Source: Tetraselmis striata (taxonomy: Eukaryota; Chlorophyta; Chlorodendrophyceae; Chlorodendrales; Chlorodendraceae). From it: a stretch of 64,000 bases of DNA. The DNA is taken from contig VCJN01000793.1 of assembly GCA_006384855.1 (NCBI GenBank), positions 1-64,000 of the forward strand. The letters are read 5' to 3'. Shown piece by piece: positions 54,785-64,000 of the stretch (position 1 is the first letter of the stretch; each line of letters begins with the position of its first letter). A program made the position numbers and the translations under genes. Under the pieces are notes generated by a model. It saw only the letters and a program-made list of their open reading frames with translations, was not told the origin of the DNA and ran no database searches.

Positions 54785-55954
54785 TACCTTTCGACTTCTT
54801 GGACACCGCAAACGAAGGGCGCAACCCGCGTCCAAAGTTGCTGGGTATCGGGACTAAAGCCTGGCGCCGGTCTTCCTGCTTCATAGCTCGGAATCCACTG
54901 TGGCCCTGCACGGTGACAAATTTCCTCCAAAATTCCCTTTCCAAGCCAAAAAAAACAGGTGGAACGGCGCGAGGGGGAAGAGGTTGACCATGCTGACATA
55001 GCCCAGGACCACATGCACATGGCACACGCCATGGCAGCCAGTGTTCTGCTTGGCCTCCGCCAGCCGGGTTGTGTTGAACGTACGCACGCCGGGCAAGGTG
55101 CGTGATTCACTGGACAAGTCATCGCCTTCATGGACGGTTACCAAGCGAGCCTCCCCGTCCGCATCCACAGGGGGGTGCTCCTGGGCAGCCGCCATAGCCT
55201 CCACAACCTGCCACGCCGACCGGGCGGGTGCGTGTGATTCCATACAACCGCAGTTGAGTGGGGCCACCAGCACGCATGCCGGGCCCACTCACCTCTGAAC
55301 GCAGAAGGTCCACAATGTCACCGTCCTCGAAAACAGCGCGCCACTGGGTCGCCCCGCCGTAGTCCTCCAACACCCACTCGGTAACGACGCCGGTTATCAC
55401 GCCGTAGTGCCATACTCCCCGGAACTTCTTGGCGATGACCTTCATGTAGAAGTAACCGGGATCGCCTTTCCGTATCACGCCCTCATCGGCAGCTTCCATG
55501 TCCGCCGGCGGCCACGCAGGCGCGTCGATGTCCATACCGTCTTCGCCAACGGGGTCCTCCCCCACACCCATCACATCGTCCTCCGAGACCGGCGCCGGCG
55601 GGCCGTTTCCGACGGTTGCAGCTACTCCTGCTGCCGCCCCTGCCGCCGCTGTTGCTGCTGCTGCTGCCGCCCTGCTGCTGCTGCTTGTAATAAGGCGGCC
55701 TTGCGGTGCAACTTAGCCGCACGCTTCAACGAGTGGCTACAGTTCGGGTATTTCCGGAAGTGCCGCTCTCGCGCCGTCCTTTCACTACTGCCCGTCACGA
55801 TGCCGTGGCAGTGCTTGCATGTGTACACGCCATTCTTCGACACACTCGATATCCATCCCTCTCCCGGCATGCCTGCTGCCGCGCGCGCGCGGCGGGGGGG
55901 GGGGGGGGGTTGAGAGTTGGGGTGGATGTAGCCCACCACCGGCAGGGAGCACAA
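54189..55954 (-). CDS. Unknown mobile-element gene: zinc finger, Tudor-like domain and conserved C-terminal exons
   Basis: Exon-like parts in minus-strand order. About 55870-55630: MPGEGWISSVSKNGVYTCKH with CKHCHG ... HFRKYPNC, a BED-like C-x2-C ... H-x5-C finger, then a (CAG)n tract where the frame changes. 55574-55287: KVIAKKFRGVWHYGVITGVV and AVFEDGDIVDLLRSE, a Tudor-like barrel ending at GAG/GTGAGT. About 55220-54960: VRTFNTTRLAEAKQNTGCHG, then LGYVSMVNLFPLAPFH. About 54960-54788: FFGLEREFWRKFVTVQGHSG to SFAVSKKSK, ending AAG/GTAAA followed by C29. 54740-54390: GWVMEDCLHHMETFSILNAG, LASPAVVRSVSRLAVLGHMY, FVTRWGLQNVVTEEDGPERK. It ends with a 10-residue repeat (54276-54378). Related fragments at 19890-20240 and 37044-37349 show it is repeated. 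I do not recognise the transposon class. Confidence 0.5.
54276..54378. repeat. 30-bp tandem repeat, about 3.4 copies
   Basis: Units start CCTTGGCGCCGCGCTGCCCC and are identical in the copies seen. On the minus strand they encode the repeat RRQGAAAGAA. Confidence 0.95.
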
Positions 55955-56411
55955 ATGCGAGTGCGCAGCTGTCCGCGCTTGGTTCAGCGGTGAGCGGCGG
56001 TGACCGTGAGGCGGCCCCTTACTTCATGCGCGTGCTGGGGCGTTACACAATCATCAGCAGTTAGGGCGGTTGCATTAAAACGCGCACCTACGAACACCAC
56101 CTACCGCCTACCACCTACCGTACCACCTACATCCGCCCACACCTCCGCCCGTCGTGCTGCACGTCGCCGCACACCGCGGGGTAAGCGATGTGCAGCGATG
56201 TGCAGCGAGTACGTGCAGCCGCATGTACTTAGCCCGGGTACTCCGCGTCGGCGCGCGACAGGCGAGCCCGCGTGGGCATATCAATTTGATGAAATTATCG
56301 AAACGAGAAATTCATATAGTACTTTACAGGTCGCGCGCGATAGTCGTCGCTACTCGGTATGAAATCCACGTCCCTCGTCCGTCCCGTATCGTCCCCGTAT
56401 GTCGTCGTTCG
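55955..56411. other. Spacer, no gene recognised
   Basis: ACCACCTACCGCCTACC-like short repeats lie at 56095-56130. No motif is seen. Confidence 0.4.
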
Positions 56412-56431
56412 TCACCAGTAGGGCACACTTG

Positions 56432-56449
56432 CGTCACATCTGAATCTCA
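56432..56449. repeat. Shared 18-bp motif CACATCTGAATCTCACAG
   Basis: This motif (with one or two more matching bases each side) also lies at about 49778-49796 in the other orientation. Here it is 3' of the minus-strand ORF; there it is 5'. It may mark a common boundary of this repeat family. Confidence 0.6.
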
Positions 56450-56518
56450 CAGTGTCCACCGTCGGCATCTCCGGGTTAGCCAGGGGGCGGTGCAGATCGC
56501 TCTGGCCTTCAGTGCGCA

Positions 56519-57661
56519 TCAGAAGAGCTGTTTGGGCAGCGCCGGGGGCAGTACTCCTGGGAGTGGGGTGGTTGCATGGTCCTCTCGGTCCTCGCTGTGT
56601 ATTACTGTGACTTGGATTACTACTCGGCCCCGCGATTGGTCGCCAAACGGCAGCGCCAGTACTGCGTCGCGGCACACGTCCTGGAGTAGGCGCGCCGATT
56701 CAGGATCGAGGAGTTTGAGGCGCACCGAGTCGGCTGAGCGGCGGGCTTTCCATACCTCGCGGACCTCTAGGAGGGCCAGTAGTGTGCGGGTCGGGGGGCA
56801 GATGATGGCGTCCTCCGCGTATGTGTTGGTTTCGTACTCGGCCCAGGCCCACACTCCAGCGAGTGCCATGACGTCTACTGGTGTCGCCGCCGGTTGGTCT
56901 GTCGCCGCTTCGCTCGGCTGGGGTTGGTCGTACGCTGGGAGGAGGCCTTCCGCCATGCGCAGCCATTTGTCGGCCTCCGTGATGCCTCTGATTGCGGGGG
57001 AGCGAAGCCACACCTGATGTACCGGCCGCTCGATGTCGTCGAGGTGTGGAGCTCCGAGCAGGCGGATGGAGCAGCGGCGGCCCTGGCGGTCGAGGATTGA
57101 TGTGCCCTCTCCTGTCCATTGGGTAGGTAGAACGCTCACGGCTGTTTCTCTGCGGGCCAGTCGTAGGATGACGGACCCGGTGGTGGGGAGCCTAATGCCG
57201 CTCGGTGCAGCGGGGTCGGCGGCAGCAGGCTTAGGGGGGCGGCGAGTCACCACCCTGACGCATGCTTGCAGTATTTGAACTCCGATTTTGGGGCTGAGGT
57301 TGCGGATCAGGTTCGTCATAGTCCGGTCGCGCGACACCTCGTCCATAGCTTGGTGCTGGGCCACCAGATCGCCGAACAGTAGGGCCACATGGGGGGCATC
57401 GTCCGTGCCGGCGGGGAGGCCTGTGAGAAGTAGGTGGGATGGGCGTTGTAGCACGCGTATGTGGCTGCGGGTTGCTAATGGGAGTTGGGTGCCTGCGATT
57501 TTTTTTGCATTTACGGCCGTGCGGATCGCTGGCTGTTGCACTCTGCCGCCTCGTAGCGCGGCCAGAAAGGTGCCGGCCCCGGCGTCCCGTTGCTTCGTTC
57601 TCAGATCTGTTTGTATCCATGCTGGCTGTGGTGGTGTCCTCCAGGAGGGCCTGCTCTTCAC
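56519..57661 (-). CDS. LINE-like ORF1 family protein, intact frame
   Basis: This 380-codon open frame has normal amino-acid composition and no break. Residues about 50-130 (NAKKIAGTQLPLATRSHIRV, HVALLFGDLVAQHQAMDEVS, NLIRNLSPKIGVQILQACVR) align with the fragment at 22421-22760. The middle (GRRCSIRLLGAPHLDDIERP) and the C-terminal part (AWAEYETNTYAEDAIICPPT, RTLLALLEVREVWKARRSAD, VVIQVTVIHSEDRED) look like an alpha/beta fold but match nothing I know. Its relative at 22421 lies before a LINE 3' tail, hence the ORF1 inference. No tail is seen downstream of this copy. Confidence 0.5.
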   Translation of the reverse strand: MKSRPSWRTPPQPAWIQTDLRTKQRDAGAGTFLAALRGGRVQQPAIRTAVNAKKIAGTQLPLATRSHIRVLQRPSHLLLTGLPAGTDDAPHVALLFGDLVAQHQAMDEVSRDRTMTNLIRNLSPKIGVQILQACVRVVTRRPPKPAAADPAAPSGIRLPTTGSVILRLARRETAVSVLPTQWTGEGTSILDRQGRRCSIRLLGAPHLDDIERPVHQVWLRSPAIRGITEADKWLRMAEGLLPAYDQPQPSEAATDQPAATPVDVMALAGVWAWAEYETNTYAEDAIICPPTRTLLALLEVREVWKARRSADSVRLKLLDPESARLLQDVCRDAVLALPFGDQSRGRVVIQVTVIHSEDREDHATTPLPGVLPPALPKQLF

Positions 57662-58530
57662 GCCGCTGTGGGCGCAGGCCGGCAGTCGGCCTGGTGATGG
57701 GTCGTCCGGTCGTCGGACGGTCCACCGTTTCGTAGGAGGATCACGCTACCAGTTACAGTAGCCGCGCCGGCTCGCCCGGATTTAGTATATACGCAGTACT
57801 TTCGCCCGGTGTTAGGGGCCGGCTAGAAAGTGAGAAGTGTGTTAATAGTATAGTGCGGTGTAGCGGAAAGTACATTGCACGGCTACGGCTACGGCTACGG
57901 CTACGGCTCAGGTATTTCTCATCCTAAAAAAGAGGTAGTCCGCCCTACAGCGTCAAGGTACCGGTGCGTGTTTCGACTAAATTAATGCAATAATTGCAAA
58001 TCCTTTCTGAAAAGGATACTAATCCATGTGTGGAATTCTCATTAGTGCATGTGGCAGTGAAGTGATGAGGACACATATAATAATTATGAGGATTAATCCT
58101 CGCTGTGCAATTCTTATGTACAACTAGGTACCCATGATGCGTACTAAAACGCCGGCTACACTAAGGATTGGTACGACCCGCCGCCGCCGCCTGCGGGTTT
58201 ACATATGTCTCACCCCGGGAACAGGTTATACCGGTAGTGCATAGGTTAAGTCCCATGTGGACATACGGCCCATGTGTACATGGAGCGGTCCATATGGACA
58301 TATGGAGCGTCCAGTGACCCATGTCCACATTGAATCTCCTATGTGCACATGGAGCAATCCGGGTGATATCCGTGTGGATATGGGCCGTCTGTCGGCCCGT
58401 TTCCACACGGGTCGACACATGTAAGGCAGAATTTATCATTCGTCAATGACACTCCTGCAATATAGAGTAGATCGCACGGATTCTTCAGCATTACCCGACT
58501 GTAGGAAAACGGTCGCCGCGCGCCCTGAGT
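57662..58530. other. Spacer with a GGCTAC tandem
   Basis: Four GGCTAC units lie at 57883-57906. CCATGTG/CACATGG inverted words recur at 58250-58350. No gene is seen. Confidence 0.45.
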
Positions 58531-58581
58531 TGTCATTTGTCGGTGATGTCATTTTTCCCCCTATGAATGGTCGGAGAAACG

Positions 58582-59526
58582 TTACTGTAGGAGCTCATTC
58601 CTCCGACCGGTCCCCCCTTCCATTGTAGGAGCGTATTTCTTCCAATAGAAGCCACCAAGTGACGCCACGGCGGGCGATCGCCCTGGGCATGCCCCTCTCC
58701 CGGCTTGATTCCTCGGCTCACAACTCCTACGCGTCGCTGCCAGAGACCTTGAGGGGCTTGGGGGCGGCGGCCTCTTGGCGGGCACACCCGGCGCGGTTGC
58801 CTTCGAGGTGTCGGGCGAGCTGATCTCATGTTGAGCCGCGCTCTTGCTACCGCAGGCGACTTCCAGCTCGCCGATGTTTGTTGCAGAGTCCTCCCAATCT
58901 AATGTGCCCGCTCCATTCAAAAGGACTCCACATCCGTCTCCGCCACTGGGCAAGTGGGCAAGCGACCGAAGCGGCATATTGGCCGCCTCCGTCGATGAGC
59001 TCGAGAATGCGGACTCGCCCGCCCGAATCTACGCCCATCAAGACACCCTGCCCGAGAAGAGACCTCACCGCCGCACGGTGTCTCGCCCTCTTTGGCCGCT
59101 CCTCTTCGATCCCCGGGCCGGCCCAAGCATGGCGCCGCCGTGCCCCAGCCCGGCATTGCCGCCGGCCAGCGCTAGGGATGCCACCTAGCCGCCGCCAAGG
59201 TGCGTCATCCACTCCCCTTGTCACATACAGTAATATCTATCCTCATTGCGAGAAGTCGCGCATGAGGCATGCTTCGGCATGCGGTACTGGGAGCTGACAC
59301 CACTGTGCATGCTCTCCTATCCCGGACTGACGACCCCACCCTTGGGGGCCTTCGAAGAGTCTGCTTTCGGCGGCTCTAGATCCGGCCGCTGGCCCTGACC
59401 CGGCGACGCGCAATCCTCGGTGCGGCCCATGTACACCTGCCCCCACCACCGCCCCATGTCCATGACTGTGCATAGCCGCCCCGCTTGGGCAAGCATGTGC
59501 AGCTTGCCCAGACTGAGATTGTGCAA
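58582..59526 (-). other. Exon-like frames of an unknown minus-strand gene
   Basis: Three stretches read like protein: LCTVMDMGRWWGQVYMGRTE (about 59460-59400), MGVDSGGRVRILELIDGGGQ (about 59040-58980) and GTLDWEDSATNIGELEVACG (about 58910-58850). They lie in order with frame changes between them that introns could explain. No domain is recognised. I would treat them as a decayed or spliced unknown gene. Confidence 0.25.
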
Positions 59527-59640
59527 AACCGAGCATGCAACTCATGCCCCTTTTGTTTGCGCCGGCTCTCACTCCCCACCACCCTCGCTCCCACCTTGTT
59601 CAGGAGCCCCACAGCAACGCCGCCGTCCTCTCGCGCCTAG

Positions 59641-60270
59641 CACGATCTCAAAGGCATCAACCCGCAATTCGAGAAGTGCTTCGCGCGCTACGTGCAAGCA
59701 CTGCCCGGCGATGGCTACTCCGCGACATCCATGGAATGGGCGCGCGCGCACCTGCTTGGTGACCTCATCTCCATGGGGGAGCCCTGGACAGATGCTGGCG
59801 ACATGGAGCGCTACAATGTCGTGACACGGGTGCGCCCGAGCGTGGCCAGCCCGGCCGCGCTGGACAACGCTACGGGCAGTATCATCTACATCACGGAGCT
59901 GGCCCGCCGGGGCGGAGGGGGCATCATTCGTTTTCAGCGAGAGGAGATGCAGGGCCAGCCAAGGACGATACGTGCCACTAGGTACCTCTACCACAACGAC
60001 GTCGTCTACGTAGTCGGGACGCTCGCGGATCGTTTCGCCAACACCTACCCCACAGCAAGATGAAGGGCTTCGGCCCGAATTTCTTTGCTGACTGCCTGGC
60101 CAAAAACCGGGAGCATATTAACTAGTTTGCCGTTGTCCATTGCAGGCTTGTCGCCGACCACGAGGTCATTGCGACCGGCTTGCGAGAGACATTCCTCGAC
60201 ATCCACCTGCGCATGGGGATTCTTGATCCCTCCGAGGCCGCTTGGGCTCTTGCGGCACTGGCCCACTAGG
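59641..60270 (+). other. Exon-like frames of an unknown plus-strand gene
   Basis: After an acceptor-like CGCCTAG, the frame reads HDLKGINPQFEKCFARYVQA and continues MEWARAHLLGDLISMGEPWT, GSIIYITELARRGGGGIIRF and ATRYLYHNDVVYVVGTLADR to 60063. A second piece after TTGCAG at about 60146 reads LVADHEVIATGLRETFLDIH and LRMGILDPSEAAWALAALAH before TAG. The sequence has the look of a real protein, but I know no family for it. It overlaps a weaker minus frame. Confidence 0.35.
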
Positions 60271-61560
60271 CGGAATCCGCCGGCGTCATGACGCTGAGGT
60301 ACATCGACGCCGACCGTGTGTTAGAGTCTTCCGCGCACGCCGTCCCGAACCACTCGCAAAACCTGGCCCGGGTTCTCGCCGACATGCAAGTGAATCTCAT
60401 CGCCCAAAACATGGCCATGGGCGCGGAGGTTCAGCTGTTGCCAATAACAGCCGCCAGGACACCGCGGGCCGACAAGCTGGTGACACCGCATGCGTCCAGG
60501 CGTCGAGCGGTCGGCAGATTTCGCCGCGACATCTCGTTGGCACTAACAGTAAGGGAAGACGCTCTCCGCGGGCGTCCTCCTTGACCTGCCTACGCGCCCG
60601 TCGGGGTGGGATACGGTGGGTGCGAGCTGGATTATACGCTAGCATGGCGGTGTCGTCGCGCACGCAATGTGCGCGAACGCGACGTGTGTTGCTATCCGCA
60701 TGCTATCGACGCGCAAGCGTGTAGCCCCGGCGAGTCGTCGACGGGTAGCCTGACGCAATGATGGGTGAGCACATTACTTCATTTCGTCATTATGACGGAC
60801 AGAGGGAGACGGCGGGCGCGGGCGGTCCGATGGGGGAGAGGGGGGGGGGGGGGGGGGTTGTCGGGCGGGGGTACCCCGACGCCACCTACCGCCGTTTCAA
60901 AGCTACATGTGCCGCGATTATCCTGCCCAGTCTCGCCGACGAGCGCTCTTTCTGCCCAGACATATGCACGCCCCCCCACCCCCCCTCTTAGCCCTCCCTG
61001 CACTACATAGGATGGTTTGGTGGAGAGTTGTCTCTTGTAATTGCTGGTTGTTTCTTTGTGTCTGTCGTGCAGCCGCGTGCGGCCGCACAGACCTACTCGC
61101 AAAGATCCGTGTTTGTCGACCGTAGTCACGCCGCTAAAGCAAATTATAGGATTGAGGTTTGGTCTATGTAGATGCCCTAGAACACTTAGGATGTTACCTA
61201 AGTCGACCTATGCAACATGGCCCACCGGTGCAGAGTTTGGGTACAGGGATGGGCGCGCGCTCAGGGGGGGCGCGGGGCGGAAATGGGAGCGCGGGGTCCG
61301 AGCTGGGTCAGCCAAGGCGGCCCGAGCTCGGACGCACGAGCACACCACCGCAGGATATGTAACATGGCTACGTGGCTTGCCTGGGGAGTTCTATTGCACA
61401 CGGCGGGTCGCTAAGGCTGTGGCGGAGCATCGTGTGCACATGGTAACTTGTCGGCGGGTTGAGGTGCGCGGCCACATTCACCGTTTGTACTTTCGCGGCG
61501 CACGTGGACCACTCGCAGCTTCACGGGCCGGCGCAGCTTCTGGGCGGCAACGGCATATGC
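60271..61560. other. No gene assigned
   Basis: A frame at 60288-60584 (+) (VLADMQVNLIAQNMAMGAEV) may be another exon of the preceding unknown gene. Poly(G) lies at about 60840-60857. Nothing else is recognisable. Confidence 0.3.
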
Positions 61561-61679
61561 GCCACCCTGAATGGCGGAAACGTGTGGTCATCCACACCCA
61601 CACTCTGGATGGCATGTTGGCGGGCGCGCCGCCGCCTCCGCTGCCGCCGCTGGGGCCGTCGCGCCGAAGGGTATCTTGA

Positions 61680-63500
61680 TGCTGCTCGGGACGGCGCCGC
61701 CCTCTCGCGAGAGGGCGAAACATGGCATTTTGAGTCTATCTAGCCTCGGTGTCGCGAACATCTTAACGGCTGCCCCAGGCATGCTGCCACAACTTGGGTT
61801 CGGGGGCACCATATGCGTGACATACCGGGTGATCGGGTTTGCAGTCCAGGTGCCAGAATTCGTGTCGGTGCCGTCCGCGTGGCTGGGGGTGATGACCTTC
61901 AACAACGTTTTGAGCTGCCCCATGCAGGAGCCCCCCCCCCCCCCCCCCCCCCCCGCCCCTCCCCGATGCGATGGCGCTCAAGACGGCGCAAAACACCAAC
62001 AGATGGCCGCGGGAGCCCGTGTTTGCCGCTTCGTCCCCGGTTCACACTTTGATGGGCGTGTGTGGGGTGGTCTTGATTGTTGCCTTCCAGATCATGTAGA
62101 GCATGCGTCACCGCAGCGAGGTGTGCATCATCCGCCTCGCGGGAGGCCAACCAGTCATCGTGCAGAACGGCTCTCACCCTGGCTTGATGACTAACCACGG
62201 GATCCTAGACGCTGCCGGCACGAACGAGCCGGTCAAAATGGGCTGGCAAGCAACCAAGCTGCTACACGGTGCCGGCTACATGGCGCTGCTTCAAAGAGTT
62301 GTCGCAGACTAGGAGGCGAGCTAGGAGTACCATAATAAGATGCGCCAAGTCGTGGGACGGTCCAACGCTGCTGGCGGCTCATGTGGCGGATCATTGCAGT
62401 CATTATCACCACGTCCCCGCATGGAAGCCGCACCGGCTGCCCGAGGCTCTCTTCCAACCTTTCGTAGAGTTGGAGCTGCACCCGGCCAACTCTGAGTCGT
62501 GGGAGGGATGGCTATGCCGTCGCAGTCCCGGGAGCGAACCCAGGAAGATTTGCCACCTCGCATACGCGGTTTGTCACGCCGTCCGCGTGTGGGGGAACCG
62601 CTTCCTGACAGCGAGTTTGGGCCAGCAGTTGGCATGCGTGGACGATGTCATCGACTGCACCCCCAGAATTGTGGCCTATTGCAGCTGCCGCAAGATTGCG
62701 GCCAACTTGGCGTCCCCGCGTCTCCTCCCCCGGGCCGTGACTGCATTGGACAAGCTCGACATTTCACTGATCCTCGCGGTCGGCAGGGATAACCGCGCGG
62801 GCCCCGGGCTGCGGGCCATCAAACCGGATGTGCCCTTCAATATTTTCATCCCCTGCGGTCCCTACTGCGACAACATCGGCAAAATTCAAATGGCCTACCA
62901 AGAGAAAAATTGCATGCGCGCGAGCATGAAAAGCAAGTAGGTGTTGGTGCTGTCCTTCATGCTACATCAGCTCCTCGACGAGCTTATTGAGCCGCCTGGA
63001 TGGTCGCTGGAGGACGTTGGCATCATCGAGCCCAACGAGATCGGCGATCTCATCCAACATGTGGCTAATGTGATAGGATTCGTCGCAGACGGGCGCTGCT
63101 GAAAACACTGCTCACGCCGCCCCCCCACCGCTGCCGCCGTTGGCGGAGACGATTGAGGCGTTACTTCTACTGCCGGCAGGCGACGCGACCCCACCACCAC
63201 CGCCCCCGTTGGCTGCAGCCGCATGCGATTTCACGCGCGGCGAGGTGGGTCACATGCTGCACAGCGTCGAGTCGGAGCTCCCCCGTGTGAAGCAATATAA
63301 GATTGCTGAGTGAAAGTTCTTGTGTGGCTCCACTATTGGAAGCCGCTGCTGGAGATGTGCGAGAAGACGCAACCGCGAGCCGCCGCCGCATCGGGGCGGC
63401 TGACTAAGGCAGAGTACACGCGCAAACCCGGCGCCGGCACCCTGGCTGCCAACAAAGCGGCTTTCATGAAATCCATTGCCGTCCGTGCAATCAAGCGGAT
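61680..63500 (+). pseudogene. Decayed unknown gene, probably mobile-element derived
   Basis: Coding-like blocks with stops and frame changes: GVANILTAAPGMLPQLGFGG (about 61757), IIRLAGGQPVIVQNGSHPGL (62127) running into stops near 62310, then ELHPANSESWEGWLCRRSPG (about 62470) through RIVAYCSCRKIAANLASPRL and DISLILAVGRDNRAGPGLRA to a stop at 62940, then LHQLLDELIEPPGWSLEDVG (about 62967), and RLTKAEYTRKPGAGTLAANK (63400). A poly(C) tract lies at about 61930-61952. No catalytic motif is seen. Confidence 0.3.
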
Positions 63501-64000
63501 GCACCGTCACAGCAGAGTGGACACCGGCTGCTTCCTCGCCCGACATCAACGGGCCCTCGCGGGAGGACCTGGTTCTCACCTATACGCCGGCCGCCGCCGT
63601 TTAGCCGATGCAGCATGCTTTGCCGCCAATCTCTCCTGCAACCGCGCCGGCCGGCCAGCCAACCAGCTAGGCAGCCGTTGTATGTGGTTGCATCCGCAGC
63701 GCGCGCGCTGCTTGCTTGCTGATGCCTTATTGACTTGATGTGATGAAGCCAAGGAGGCCAGTTGGCAAGCAATGCGTAGGTGGGGTTTTTAGCAAACACT
63801 ATGGTGCGCACTGCGATGCTGAATGAAGTGATGTGAAGCACTGACAATAATCAATGTAATGTTAATTGCAGTGATGTGTGTTACATCCACACTTCCACAG
63901 GGAAGAGGTGCTCAATAAACATACCTGCCCCCTAATTCTGCCCACCTGGGAGTATTGATCACAAGCGCAGTGGGTGTTAGTTGACAGTGCTATGAATGCG
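63501..64000. other. Spacer, no gene recognised
   Basis: Nothing supported in either strand to the end of the window. Confidence 0.4.

Noticed and set aside
58161..58439. Minus-strand frame with His/Thr-rich sequence
   Set aside because: Arises from repeated CCATGTG/CACATGG words; no domain and no splice context.

Overview
The window looks like nuclear DNA of a green alga, most likely a chlorophyte of the volvocine/chlamydomonad kind. The basis is short GT-AG introns (about 100-260 bp) with donors such as GTGCGC, GTGAGC and GTACGC, a plant-type single-MYB SHAQKFF gene, a mitochondrial-type COQ5, a TGTAA box after the COQ5 stop, and tyrosine-recombinase (DIRS-type) retroelements. The lineage is inference; no rRNA or organelle marker is present. 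Bacterial operons, CRISPR arrays and rRNA genes were not seen.

Only a small part is host-gene sequence. (1) 33623-36620 (+) encodes a CCA1/LHY/REVEILLE-like MYB factor; seven exons join in phase to a 646-residue protein. (2) 39506-41333 (-) encodes COQ5, the C-methyltransferase of ubiquinone synthesis; six exons join in phase to 348 residues. (3) Two tRNA-Leu genes (CAA, UAA) lie head to tail at 41463-41635, just upstream of COQ5 on the other strand.

The rest is a transposon graveyard. 1-13,400: a gag plus cytosine-C5-methyltransferase retroelement relic (-), cut by a 362-bp LTR; a compact element with identical 182-bp direct repeats that carries only a gag-like gene and a tyrosine recombinase; and a chimeric DIRS-type element (+) with gag, a 5'-truncated RT, RNase H, an adenine-methyltransferase-like domain and a recombinase. 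13,600-17,700: two inverted-repeat elements with strong palindromes and acidic reading frames. 19,900-23,900: fragments of a Tudor-like-domain transposon gene interrupted by a solo LTR with a 5-bp target duplication, then a LINE-like copy with its 3' tail. 24,400-29,000: a DIRS recombinase relic and a decayed hAT transposase. 29,900-31,500: the C-terminal half of a LINE polyprotein. 46,000-63,900: a second and third LINE-like family member, a zinc-finger/Tudor-like transposon gene, a possible piggyBac-type zinc-finger ORF, duplicated palindromes and unknown exon-like frames.

The sequence is studded with 20-40-nt poly(G)/poly(C) tracts. In the well-modelled genes these sit on the sense strand as poly(C) directly after the 5' splice site (GTG-C26, GTGAG-C28, GTACG-C25), and two transposon-type genes show the same arrangement. 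This is the most unusual pattern in the window.
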